A stretch of 10,085 bases of DNA from an uncultured Selenomonas sp. (GCA_937915915.1 CALGGN010000247.1:1-10085), one strand, 5' to 3'; shown: positions 1 through 5,820, counted from the stretch's first letter. Notes: generated from the letters alone by a model not told the origin. Made by a program: numbers and translations.

Positions 1-192
1 CATCCAATTTTCAGGTGCTTCTGTGAAACTGGCATATCTGTTTCACGGATTCAGGATACAGTAAAAGAAGCCGCAGCGATTCTTGGAGTCAGCCTCTCGC
101 TGATATACGCCGCAGTTCAGCGTGGCGAGATCCCGAGTCGAAGGATTGCGACGCGGATTCTCATTCCCGCCGAATTCATTGACGGGAAATAA
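1..192 (+). CDS. Excisionase-like HTH DNA-binding protein, 5' end outside window
   Basis: The reading frame is open from base 1 to a TAA at 190-192. It contains no ATG, GTG or TTG start, so the start lies upstream and 63 residues are visible. The core VKEAAAILGVSLSLIYAAV followed by a basic turn (RRIATR) and a short beta segment (ILIPAEF) is the winged-HTH pattern of the MerR/excisionase HTH_17 group: helix, turn, recognition helix, wing. Such proteins are recombination directionality factors or small regulators. It sits directly upstream of the integrase gene and on the same strand, which favours an Xis role: binding near the attachment site and steering the integrase to excision. A strong terminator follows its stop codon. 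The residues before VKEAAA look poorly conserved. Family assignment is fairly safe; the excisionase role is inferred from the neighbour. Confidence 0.7.
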   Translation, partial: HPIFRCFCETGISVSRIQDTVKEAAAILGVSLSLIYAAVQRGEIPSRRIATRILIPAEFIDGK

Positions 193-217
193 GGAGCGAT
201 AGACACCCATGATGCGA

Positions 218-255
218 GGCTGTCACATCAGCGTGAAGCTGGTGACAGCCTTTTT
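218..255 (+). terminator. Intrinsic terminator between the xis-like gene and int
   Basis: GGCTGTCAC (218-226) pairs perfectly with GTGACAGCC (242-250). After a 2-nt bulge, CAGC (229-232) pairs with GCTG (238-241) around a 5-nt loop. Five T residues follow at 251-255. This is a strong rho-independent terminator for the upstream gene. It ends only about 13 bases before the integrase ribosome binding site, so integrase transcription probably depends on readthrough. Confidence 0.85.
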
Positions 256-283
256 CCTATCGTGGGAAAGGAGTGAAGCTATA

Positions 284-1462
284 ATGACCAAGAGGACTTC
301 AGGAGAAGGTGGCTTTTTTCATGATGCCGAACGTGGTATTTGGATCTACCAAATCCGATATACCGATGCAACAGGTAAGCGGGGACGAAAGAAATTTGCC
401 GCCAAGACAAAGAAGGAAGCCATGCAGAAAGGAAGGGAATTTTTGGAGAATATCCGGCAGGGAATGCTGGCCAATCATGAAAGAATGGCCGTTGGCAATT
501 GGATTGACCGATGGCTAACAGAATATGTGCAGCCCCATGTCCGTCCGCGCACCTGGGAGAAGTATCGGAGTTGCCTTGACCGCTACATTGTCCCTTTTTA
601 TGGAGCGATGCCTTTGCGGGAGTTGAATGCGTCCGATTTGCAAGCACACTTCAATGGACTTAGGACGCATGGGCGAGCGGATGGAATGGGGCTATCCGCT
701 TCGACGGTAAGAGCGACACGGCGATATCTCTGCATGTGCATGGATGATGCTGTCAAGGCGGGACTGCTCCTGAACAACCCTGTCCGAAATACCAAGCCAG
801 CAAAGCTGGTAAAAAAGGAGAACGTGGTTCTGGATAAGGAGCAAGTCTCCAACATGATTCAGGCCGCAACAGAAATGGACAGTCCCGTCATGTGCCATGT
901 AATGCCTGTCCTGCTTGCCCTGACAGCACACACGGGGATGCGTCAAGGTGAAGTGTTCGGGTTGAAATGGGAGGATGTGGATTTCAATCATGGATGCATT
1001 TTCATACGTCGTTCCTTGGCTCACATCATCGGAAAGGGAGCCGTATTCCAAGAGCCGAAGACAAAGAATAGTCGGAGACGCATCTTATTATTGAAAGAAG
1101 ATGTGGATATGCTACGGTGCTATCAGGAATGGCAGCGGCAATATGCCGAGGGCTTGGGCGATAAATATGCTATGCCGGAACTGGTTTTTGCCAGTCCCTT
1201 CGGCACCCCTATCAGTCCTACGAACTTCACGAGAAGATACTTCCGGCCATTATTGCAGAAATGCGGCATCGACGAGCGGTTTACTTTCCACGGGCTGCGT
1301 CATACGCACGCAACACTTCTTTTACAACAGGGTGTGAATCCCAAAATCGTGCAGGAGCGCTTGGGGCATTCGTCCATCAAGGTCACCATGGACACCTATT
1401 CCCATGTACTTCCGGATATGCAGCGGCAGGCTGTTGATGCCATGGAAAAGATTTTTGAATGA
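284..1462 (+). CDS. int: Tyrosine site-specific recombinase (integrase) of an integrative element
   Basis: The 392-residue protein catalyses strand exchange between attP and attB through a covalent phosphotyrosine. The N terminus (about residues 1-60, rich in Lys/Arg with an IYQIRYTDATGKR beta segment) looks like an AP2-like arm-binding domain. A SAM-like core-binding domain follows at about 70-165. The catalytic domain carries the full set: Arg220 (TGMRQGE), Lys261 (hairpin EPKTKNSRR), His336 and Arg339 (HGLRH), His362 (LGHSS) and nucleophile Tyr372 (DTYSHV). Length and motifs match the Tn916/phage-type integrases of Bacillota, and nothing is missing. I chose ATG 284 because AAAGGAG at 267-273 sits 10 bases ahead. 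An in-frame ATG at 209 would add 25 residues encoded by the terminator hairpin. The xis-like gene lies upstream and a terminator follows. Confidence 0.95.
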   Translation: MTKRTSGEGGFFHDAERGIWIYQIRYTDATGKRGRKKFAAKTKKEAMQKGREFLENIRQGMLANHERMAVGNWIDRWLTEYVQPHVRPRTWEKYRSCLDRYIVPFYGAMPLRELNASDLQAHFNGLRTHGRADGMGLSASTVRATRRYLCMCMDDAVKAGLLLNNPVRNTKPAKLVKKENVVLDKEQVSNMIQAATEMDSPVMCHVMPVLLALTAHTGMRQGEVFGLKWEDVDFNHGCIFIRRSLAHIIGKGAVFQEPKTKNSRRRILLLKEDVDMLRCYQEWQRQYAEGLGDKYAMPELVFASPFGTPISPTNFTRRYFRPLLQKCGIDERFTFHGLRHTHATLLLQQGVNPKIVQERLGHSSIKVTMDTYSHVLPDMQRQAVDAMEKIFE

Positions 1463-1466
1463 TAGA

Positions 1467-1508
1467 TGGCTGGTCTCATATGCGAGGCCAGCCACCTTCT
1501 TTTTTTTA
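1467..1508 (+). terminator. Intrinsic terminator of int
   Basis: TGGCTGGTCTC (1467-1477) pairs with GAGGCCAGCCA (1484-1494), with one G-U wobble and a 6-nt loop, followed by CCTTC and a run of eight T residues. It begins 4 bases after the integrase stop codon. On the opposite strand no T-run follows, so it is not expected to stop the convergent toxin operon. Confidence 0.88.
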
Positions 1509-1522
1509 GACAACGAATTATT

Positions 1523-1912
1523 CTATTCGACCTGCGTAGATGTATGTTGACGAAGCCACGTCAAAAAGTTTTGCTCGTCACAGGTTCCATCAGCAATGGA
1601 TAGAATGGTATTTATCAGATCTTCATCCTCATACTCCACGGATATCCCATTGATGGATAGGAATACGAGCATGACATGAGTCCTGATCCGTTTGTTCCCA
1701 TCAATAAAGGGATGATTTTGTATCAGCCCATATCCGAGACGAGAAGCCTTGCTCAACAGATCGGGGTAGAGGTCAATCCCCCCAAAAGTCTGAAAAGGAG
1801 CATGGAGAGCAGAGTCTAGCAAGCCATCGTCCCGTACCCCTGTACGTCCTCCGGAGGTATGAAGCATCTGTTTGTGTAGTAGCAGAATTTGCTGTTTGCT
1901 GAGGCGCTTCAT
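1523..1912 (-). CDS. doc: Doc-family toxin (Fic-fold kinase), type II toxin-antitoxin
   Basis: The 129-residue protein is of usual Doc length. The signature is HPFIDGNKR at residues 67-75, the Doc variant of the Fic motif with Lys in place of the second Gly. In the characterised P1 Doc, this loop phosphorylates elongation factor EF-Tu and halts translation. The upstream stretch GVRDDGLLDSALHAP (25-39) is also typical of Doc. The start codon overlaps the antitoxin stop by 4 bases (ATGA, 1909-1912), which implies translational coupling. The gene is convergent with int and ends 15 bases past the int terminator. All catalytic motif positions are present, so it is presumably active when not bound by its antitoxin. 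Family assignment is very safe; the target is inferred from the family. Confidence 0.93.
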   Translation of the reverse strand: MKRLSKQQILLLHKQMLHTSGGRTGVRDDGLLDSALHAPFQTFGGIDLYPDLLSKASRLGYGLIQNHPFIDGNKRIRTHVMLVFLSINGISVEYEDEDLINTILSIADGTCDEQNFLTWLRQHTSTQVE

Positions 1913-2160
1913 TTGGCAAGCTCCTCATAGACTGCTCGATTTCGCTCCATCAGTTTTCGGGAGGCTTCCAGAACTTCCACATCCGAGGCTTGGGATGTAG
2001 ACGGTCTGCGGTCAGCATCTTCGAATGTCATGATGACGTACTTGGGCATGTTGTTCTTGAGTATCACGGCAGAGCCATACTGGTCAACCAAACGAGCCAC
2101 CTTGGAAAAATTTTGGTTTGCCTCGGAGATCGAAACCATTGTATTGCTGTCGATATTCAT
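1909..2160 (-). CDS. phd: Phd/YefM-family antitoxin partnered with Doc
   Basis: The 83-residue antitoxin has an N-terminal Phd/YefM DNA-binding fold (about 1-55): MVSISEANQNFSKVARLVD, then AVILKNNMPKYVIM, the usual pattern of beta strand, helix and a second strand with a P-x-Y-V-I motif. A charged C-terminal helix (about 58-83, LEASRKLMERNRAVYEELA) would bind and block the Doc active site. ATG 2160 is chosen because AGGAGG (2169-2174) lies 8 bases upstream; the GTG at 2169, which would add three residues, overlaps that site. The arrangement antitoxin first, toxin second with a 4-base overlap is standard. As known for Phd, it should repress its own promoter together with Doc. Confidence 0.92.
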   Translation of the reverse strand: MNIDSNTMVSISEANQNFSKVARLVDQYGSAVILKNNMPKYVIMTFEDADRRPSTSQASDVEVLEASRKLMERNRAVYEELAK

Positions 2161-2180
2161 AGAGATCACCTCCTGAAAAT

Positions 2181-2209
2181 AGGATATACGAATTCTAGGA
2201 CAAAATCAA
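2181..2209 (-). promoter_or_regulatory. Putative promoter of the phd-doc operon
   Basis: On the minus strand, TTGATT (2204-2209) and TATCCT (2181-2186) are separated by 17 bases, just ahead of the AGGAGG site of the antitoxin. The -35 box is good and the -10 box is moderate. The region also holds the GAATTC palindrome core (2190-2195), a possible part of an autoregulatory operator, but no clear paired operator is visible. Confidence 0.4.
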
Positions 2210-2340
2210 GCTAACATTCATGGATCGAGTAAACACCACGACGATATCGAAGGCCTTTCCTCGTGGAGAATCCGTTCCATATCTTCCGGAAATTCCGCAA
2301 AAAATTTTCCTTGTGGACCCCCAATTGCCCCCCCTGACGC

Positions 2341-2370
2341 AAAAAGGGCCTTGGCGAAAAGCCAAGACCC
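2341..2370 (-). terminator. Intrinsic terminator downstream of the tRNA-Arg fragment
   Basis: Read on the minus strand, GGGTCTTGGC (2361-2370) pairs with GCCAAGGCCC (2346-2355), with one G-U wobble and a 5-nt loop, then TTTTT (2341-2345). It starts 10 bases past the CCA end of the tRNA fragment, as expected for the native terminator of that tRNA gene. It may now also terminate the truncated toxin-antitoxin operon coming from the right. Confidence 0.85.
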
Positions 2371-2480
2371 TTGATTTTACTGGTGCGCCCGGAGGGATTC
2401 GAACCCCCGACCCACGGCTTAGAAGGCTTAATCCACTATTTTTCTGTTTCTGCCGATTTCAGGAATCCAGTAAAATCAAG
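2370..2480. repeat. Perfect 14-bp inverted repeat around the tRNA fragment
   Basis: CTTGATTTTACTGG at 2370-2383 recurs as its exact reverse complement CCAGTAAAATCAAG at 2467-2480. The left arm spans the end of the tRNA (its CCA) and the first bases of the downstream flank. The right arm lies inside the truncated toxin frame. The 9-base core AAAATCAAG also appears at 2202-2210. The arms could be integrase-binding sites or the trace of a rearrangement. Confidence 0.8.
2381..2427 (-). other. 3' half of tRNA-Arg(UCU): probable attachment-site repeat
   Basis: On the minus strand this segment reads as a tRNA from the anticodon loop to the CCA end. The anticodon loop is CTTCTAA (2419-2425, anticodon UCU = Arg), then the 3' anticodon stem GCCGT, a variable loop, the T-arm GGGGG-TTCGAAT-CCCTC, the 3' acceptor strand CGGGCGC, discriminator A and encoded CCA. 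The 5' half is absent. The bases before the loop can form only two of the five anticodon-stem pairs, and no complementary 5' acceptor strand exists nearby. It cannot fold as a tRNA. A break in the anticodon region is exactly what a tyrosine-integrase crossover at a tRNA gene leaves. Tyrosine integrases commonly use tRNA 3' halves as attB. Confidence 0.85.
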
Positions 2481-2585
2481 TGCTGCTTTTGGATTACCGA
2501 GGGTATGGGCAATATACTCTGTTGCTTGGTCAAGGTCTTGATGAAATAACGGCAAATAGCGCAGTTGGCGAGTGGCATCATCCAT
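2436..2585 (-). pseudogene. RelE/ParE-family toxin, C-terminally truncated at the att junction
   Basis: The 49-residue frame opens with MDDATRQLRYLPLFHQDLDQ, then ATEYIAHTLGNPKAALDF. This is the characteristic start of RelE/ParE ribonuclease or gyrase toxins: a first beta strand followed by the helix D-L-x-x-A-x-x-Y-I. Complete members have about 90-110 residues, with the functional Arg/Tyr residues in the second half, so this copy has lost its toxic core. From about residue 39 (TGFLKSAETEK) the sequence no longer looks like the family. The TAG stop lies 9 bases before the tRNA-Arg homology. The start overlaps the end of the antitoxin gene by 8 bases (2578-2585), the usual coupling. I infer loss of the 3' end by the integration or recombination event at the tRNA site. 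Confidence 0.7.
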
Positions 2586-2835
2586 GGAGTTTCCTCCGTA
2601 AAGAAGAAAAAACTTCGCGATGCGTCAACCTTTTGGCGGTGGTGCGGGCAGCTTCATCCGCTTCATCCAGTTTCGCTTCCACACCGGATGTTAGTTCTTC
2701 AAACATTGCAGCACTGATGATTACTATGGAATGATTGCCTTGATGGCTCAGATAGACAGGCCGCCCTGTTTGCACAGTTTTCTCAATCTCTGCATATCTA
2801 TCATTCAGTTCCGAAATGGTGCAAGTTTGCATCAT
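2578..2835 (-). CDS. Phd/YefM-family antitoxin, partner of the broken toxin
   Basis: The 85-residue protein has the Phd/YefM pattern: TISELNDRYAEIEKTVQTG (a strand and helix that contact DNA), then PVYLSHQGNHSIVIISAAMFEEL, in which the IVIIS strand and M-F-E-E helix are typical. It ends in a charged C-terminal tail (about 50-85) that would wrap the toxin. Two adjacent ATG codons (2835 and 2832) are possible; AAGGA lies about 8 bases before the first. The protein appears intact although its toxin partner is truncated, so it may survive as a DNA-binding repressor or as protection against related toxins. It is a different subtype from the Phd at 1909-2160. Family assignment is confident. Confidence 0.88.
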   Translation of the reverse strand: MMQTCTISELNDRYAEIEKTVQTGRPVYLSHQGNHSIVIISAAMFEELTSGVEAKLDEADEAARTTAKRLTHREVFSSLRRKLHG

Positions 2836-2928
2836 GCAACACGTCCTTTCATGGTCCTATCCGTTTCAATAATTGTTATTTACTCAAAATAACCCATTTC
2901 TCGTGAAGCAGAACCTCGTCTTTAACCA

Positions 2929-2988
2929 CTATCCTATAATCCTGTCGCGGTAGGAGGTTTCGTCGTAGCTGATAACGCGCAGTACTTC
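2929..2988 (-). pseudogene. In-frame remnant resembling the C terminus of the neighbouring AAA/PD-(D/E)XK protein
   Basis: Directly after the stop of the ATPase gene the same frame continues for 19 codons to a TAG, reading EVLRVISYDETSYRDRIIG. It echoes the end of the upstream protein, ILAVGISYDKETRQHECVIE, and the two share 12 identical bases (ATCAGCTACGAC on the minus strand). A decayed second copy of the family, left by a deletion or tandem duplication, is a reasonable reading. The match is short, so chance or a fragment of another gene is possible. Confidence 0.35.
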
Positions 2989-4560
2989 TTATTTCCGGTA
3001 TTCCTCTATCACGCATTCATGCTGGCGTGTCTCTTTGTCGTAGCTGATCCCTACGGCAAGGATCCTGCCGGCATAGTCCTCCAATGCCTTCCCGTAGCGG
3101 CGATCCCGGATTTGCTGGATCGCCGCTTTCGCATTTTTGTTCCATTTGAGTTCCGCTACAAGGGCAGGAAGATCCGTATGGAGAGGACGGGGCAGGAACA
3201 CCAGATCCGCATAGCCCTTGCCTGTGGGAAGCTCGCGGAAGATCTTGTACTTCTGCCTTGCGCTGTAGAATGCGAGGGAGAGGGTATAGGAAAGGGCGTT
3301 CTCGTCATTGTACTGGATATGGCTGCTTTCCATGTGGGCTTCTTCGATGCCCTTTGCCACAGCTTCTGTATCCTTGTCCAACACAGCTTGGAGCAATTGC
3401 TCCGATTGCTTGAGGGCACGAACCACGACATCCCAATCTGTCGTGGTAATGGCATTATAGTATTCCCTGGCGATTTCCTGATTGGGGATGAAAACCTCCT
3501 CCGTGGAGCTGTCATAGCCTAGGTAGCCTAAATGGACGAGCAATGTCAGCACATCATCCGCAGACTGGAAACTGGTCATATCGTTGCCGAAGGTCTTTGT
3601 GTTGATGGACTGCCGTTCTCCCGACAGGAGCTTTATAATCGAGTCCCGCAGCCCATCGAAGTTCATAGTGATGTAGATTTTGAGGGCTTCGTAGGTTTCC
3701 GTCTGGTTCCAGTAGGTATCGAATCTGCCGGAGGAGATGGCCTCCACCACAGAATGCGGGTTGTAGACCTCGCTCACCTCATGGAAAGAATAGCCGTCAT
3801 ACCAACGCTGGCATTCCTCGAAGCTGCGCTCATATCTTCGACAGAGTGCCTGAACCTCTTCGCTTGTAAAACCTACATAGGGAGCAAGTTCCAACGGATC
3901 CTCCATGGAAAACTCCCGGAACATATTGAGCGCCGAATGCGTCCCATATTTTTTTATAGGGAGGATTCCCGTCATATAGACAAGGGCGATGCTGGAATTG
4001 TCCTTGAGCCAATCCCTCAGAAAGTCCAGATAGAGTTTCTGCCATTCATTGTTGTCGCGGTACTCACGAAAAACACAGTCCCACTCGTCAATGATGATGA
4101 CAAAAGGGCGTTCTGTCTGGCGATGGACATCGGACAGGGTGCGGATGAGGTCTTCGGAATCGAAATAGCGATAGTCGGGATATTCTTCCAACACATCCCA
4201 TAGGATGGATTTTTTCAGTCGTTGCAGAAAAGCCTGCATGTCATGGGTACGGCTGAGGAAGTTCTGCATGTTGAGCTGGATGACATCGTACTTGTTTCGG
4301 TATGTCTCGAAATCGTCAGATTGCCTGATGGCTAATCCTGCGAAGGTACTGCTTGCATCCACGGTGCGGTCGTAGTAGGCAGCAACCATGTTGGCCGCCA
4401 TGGATTTGCCGAAGCGCCGGGGGCGGCTCACGCAGAGGTATTTCTGGCTCGTCCGAAGCACCTTGTTGGTATAGTTCAGGAGCCCGGTCTTGTCCACGTA
4501 GATTTCGGAATGGGCGGCCTGCCAGAAAAGCTCGTCCCCTGGATTCAGATAGATCCCCAT
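2989..4560 (-). CDS. AAA-ATPase-like protein with C-terminal PD-(D/E)XK nuclease domain (AAA-ATPase_like/DUF1703)
   Basis: The 523-residue protein is complete and of family length. The N terminus (YVDKTGLL at 21-28) leads into a family-specific P-loop RPRRFGKS (46-53). Walker B is FVIIIDEWD with Asp158-Glu159. A helical middle region contains the conserved RWYDGY (252-257) and VYNPHSV (265-271) motifs. The C terminus is a PD-(D/E)XK fold: Glu420, then GYADLVF with Asp452, and AELK with Glu470 and Lys472. All nuclease positions are intact. These proteins are abundant in Bacillota and Bacteroidota, and their cellular role is not established; a nucleic-acid-processing or defence-like role is only inferred. 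I chose ATG 4560 because AGGGGG lies 7 bases upstream; the longer frame from 4677 has no ribosome site and runs through the promoter. Confidence 0.92.
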   Translation of the reverse strand: MGIYLNPGDELFWQAAHSEIYVDKTGLLNYTNKVLRTSQKYLCVSRPRRFGKSMAANMVAAYYDRTVDASSTFAGLAIRQSDDFETYRNKYDVIQLNMQNFLSRTHDMQAFLQRLKKSILWDVLEEYPDYRYFDSEDLIRTLSDVHRQTERPFVIIIDEWDCVFREYRDNNEWQKLYLDFLRDWLKDNSSIALVYMTGILPIKKYGTHSALNMFREFSMEDPLELAPYVGFTSEEVQALCRRYERSFEECQRWYDGYSFHEVSEVYNPHSVVEAISSGRFDTYWNQTETYEALKIYITMNFDGLRDSIIKLLSGERQSINTKTFGNDMTSFQSADDVLTLLVHLGYLGYDSSTEEVFIPNQEIAREYYNAITTTDWDVVVRALKQSEQLLQAVLDKDTEAVAKGIEEAHMESSHIQYNDENALSYTLSLAFYSARQKYKIFRELPTGKGYADLVFLPRPLHTDLPALVAELKWNKNAKAAIQQIRDRRYGKALEDYAGRILAVGISYDKETRQHECVIEEYRK

Positions 4561-4647
4561 CGTATTGCCCCCTCTGCCTTTGGTATGCAAAAATTCCGTG
4601 AAGCCTTGCGGAAAGAGATTTTTATCGGAATACTCTCTACTGCTTTG

Positions 4648-4676
4648 ATTATACCACATACAATGAATTCTTACCA
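4648..4676 (-). promoter_or_regulatory. Extended -10 promoter of the AAA/PD-(D/E)XK gene
   Basis: On the minus strand a perfect TATAAT (4648-4653) is preceded by TGG, giving an extended -10 element. The -35 position 17 bases upstream (4671-4676) reads TGGTAA and is weak, which is normal for extended -10 promoters. It leaves an 87-base leader before ATG 4560. It lies downstream of the hairpin at 4693-4718, so this gene is transcribed separately from the two small HTH genes. Confidence 0.55.
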
Positions 4677-4692
4677 TGATACGAATGCAATA

Positions 4693-4718
4693 GGGGCTTG
4701 GCCATTACGCCAAGCCCC
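4693..4718 (-). terminator. Hairpin terminator after the small excisionase-like genes
   Basis: GGGGCTTGGC (4693-4702) and GCCAAGCCCC (4709-4718) form a perfect 10-bp stem with a 6-nt loop, starting 4 bases after the stop codon at 4723. The following minus-strand bases (TATTGCATTCG) are only moderately T-rich, so termination may be incomplete. Confidence 0.65.
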
Positions 4719-4722
4719 TTCC

Positions 4723-4908
4723 TTATGTCATCCCACACTGCTCTTGAATGTACCGGTTCAGGCTTATGCGTGGTATCTTCCAGATGCGTCCCACGCGGAA
4801 ACCTTTTATCTTTCCCTCCGCCAGCAAGCGGTAGGCGGCGTTCTTCCCGATCATCAGAGCCTCGCATACTTCTTCTACCGTTATGAGAGCTGTCGCATCG
4901 TTATCCAT
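4723..4908 (-). CDS. Excisionase-family HTH protein (HTH_17/AlpA-like)
   Basis: The 61-residue protein has the classic excisionase-family layout: ITVEEVCEALMIGKNAAYRLLAEG (9-32) forms helix, turn and recognition helix, GFRVGRIWKIPRI (36-48) forms the basic wing, and SLNRYIQEQ is the closing helix. Such proteins act as recombination directionality factors for tyrosine integrases or as small transcription factors. The start is supported by AAAGGA 9 bases upstream. It is the second gene of a probable two-gene unit with the similar protein at 4994-5194 and is followed by a hairpin. No integrase gene lies next to it within the window, so the regulator role is as likely as the excisionase role. Confidence 0.85.
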   Translation of the reverse strand: MDNDATALITVEEVCEALMIGKNAAYRLLAEGKIKGFRVGRIWKIPRISLNRYIQEQCGMT

Positions 4909-4993
4909 GAATATCTATCCTTTCTTGTTCCACGGTGCTTGTCGTTGATAATCCACATAGGAAAATAACGGAATAGCGGGCCGTAAAGCTCCT

Positions 4994-5194
4994 TCATTCA
5001 ATATCATCCAACTGTGCCATGCGAGTGTTCAGGTAAGCGACAATGGATCTTTCCGGGATTCTCCAAGTTTTCCGTCCTTTATCCCGGAATGCCTGAAGCT
5101 GGCCTGTGTGGATCAGATGGTATATCGTGTGCGTACTGTAGCCCAGCATAGCGGCGGCCTCCGATGCGTAAAACACCACCTTGTTGATTATCAT
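4994..5194 (-). CDS. Excisionase-family HTH protein, first of a tandem pair
   Basis: The 66-residue protein repeats the HTH_17 layout: FYASEAAAMLGYSTHTIYHLI (8-28) gives helix, turn and recognition helix, DKGRKTWRIPERSIVAYL (38-55) the wing and closing helix, with a short acidic tail (DDIE). ATG 5194 is preceded by AAAGGAG with about 10 bases of spacing. It lies 85 bases upstream of the related gene at 4723-4908, with no evident promoter between them, so co-transcription is likely. The two proteins share the fold but are divergent in sequence, so they are not a recent duplication. They could act as a heteromeric regulator or as directionality factors for an integrase elsewhere. Confidence 0.85.
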   Translation of the reverse strand: MIINKVVFYASEAAAMLGYSTHTIYHLIHTGQLQAFRDKGRKTWRIPERSIVAYLNTRMAQLDDIE

Positions 5195-5277
5195 GGCAAA
5201 TCATCTCCTTTCGCCTTTGATTTACCATGATGTTGCATGTTTCAAACGTCAACTTGCTTTTTTGAGTCCCAAAAGGC

Positions 5278-5751
5278 TCAGGATTCCTCGGTTGCTTCCT
5301 TTTCGAGCTGTCTCTTCTTCAGATTCCCCAGCATTACCGTTTCTCCGAGATAGTCCAAGAGGTTATCCGTCTCCCAAACAGAGAGTCCCCGATGGATGGC
5401 GGATATGACGACGGCATCCCATGGATTCCGTGGATAGAGGGGGCTGAATCCGGCATAGCGCAGGAGGTACTGGATTTCGTCGAAGTCCATGCGCAGGGCA
5501 ATGGCCAGAGCGAGCAGCTTCGGGCGGGAGGGATTCGTGCTTTCTCCCGACAGGATATGGTAGGCATAGTTCGGATTCAGGCAGGAATCCCGTATGACAT
5601 CCGTCCGGCAAAGCTGCTTCTCTGTCATGATCTGATTCAAATACTCGCTGAGAGGCTGGCGGAACTCCTTGCGGTTTTCGGACAGAAACCGCTTCATATC
5701 CTCATCTTCCCGTATCTCCGCGAAAAGTTCTTCCGTGTCTTTTTTGTGCAT
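5278..5751 (-). CDS. XRE-like HTH regulator, divergent partner of the protein kinase
   Basis: The 157-residue protein has a charged N-terminal helix (1-30), a Cro/C1-type HTH region (about 35-96: YLNQIMTEKQLCRTDVIRDSCLN, then the recognition part NYAYHILSG, then KLLALAIALRM), and a conserved-looking tail with LLRYAGFSPLYPRN (96-109) and AIHRGLSVWETDNLLDYLGE (118-137). I recognise this HTH-plus-tail type from other Bacillota, where I recall it next to serine/threonine kinase genes; that recall could not be checked here. ATG 5751 follows GGAAGG; an extra 15 residues from 5796 have no ribosome site. It is transcribed away from the kinase across a 69-bp gap, so it may bind there and control both genes, or it may be a kinase substrate. 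Confidence 0.8.
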   Translation of the reverse strand: MHKKDTEELFAEIREDEDMKRFLSENRKEFRQPLSEYLNQIMTEKQLCRTDVIRDSCLNPNYAYHILSGESTNPSRPKLLALAIALRMDFDEIQYLLRYAGFSPLYPRNPWDAVVISAIHRGLSVWETDNLLDYLGETVMLGNLKKRQLEKEATEES

Positions 5752-5757
5752 GTATCC

Positions 5758-5786
5758 TTCCCCCTTAGCGCCGTTTCTGATAGAAT
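5758..5786 (+). promoter_or_regulatory. Putative kinase promoter in the divergent intergenic region
   Basis: TAGAAT (5781-5786) matches the -10 consensus at five of six positions and is preceded by TGA, an extended -10 element. The -35 position 17 bases upstream (5758-5763, TTCCCC) is poor. The 69-bp gap (5752-5820) must also hold the promoter of the divergent regulator gene, for which I see only weak boxes. Mutual control of both genes from this gap is plausible. Confidence 0.35.
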
Positions 5787-5820
5787 GGTAATACATCCCA
5801 CAGAGAAAGGCAAGAGGAAG

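Noticed and set aside
209..283. N-terminal extension of the integrase from ATG 209 as the annotated start
   Set aside because: The extension is encoded by the terminator hairpin, and the 284 start has the better-placed ribosome site. It is kept only as a regulatory hypothesis.
2220..2549. 109-residue plus-strand frame across the tRNA fragment
   Set aside because: Its GAPGGIRTPDPRLRR stretch is the familiar artefact of translating the antisense of a tRNA 3' half. It has no ribosome site, and it runs over the tRNA terminator and the toxin remnant.
3532..4203. 223-residue plus-strand frame
   Set aside because: It is the antisense shadow of the AAA/PD-(D/E)XK gene, whose motifs are all on the minus strand.
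5259..5280. Hairpin-like GAGTCCCAAAAGGCTC next to a T-run after the XRE/kinase-partner gene
   Set aside because: The stem is short and bulged, and the T-run (5257-5263) lies on the wrong side for either transcription direction, so it was not called a terminator.
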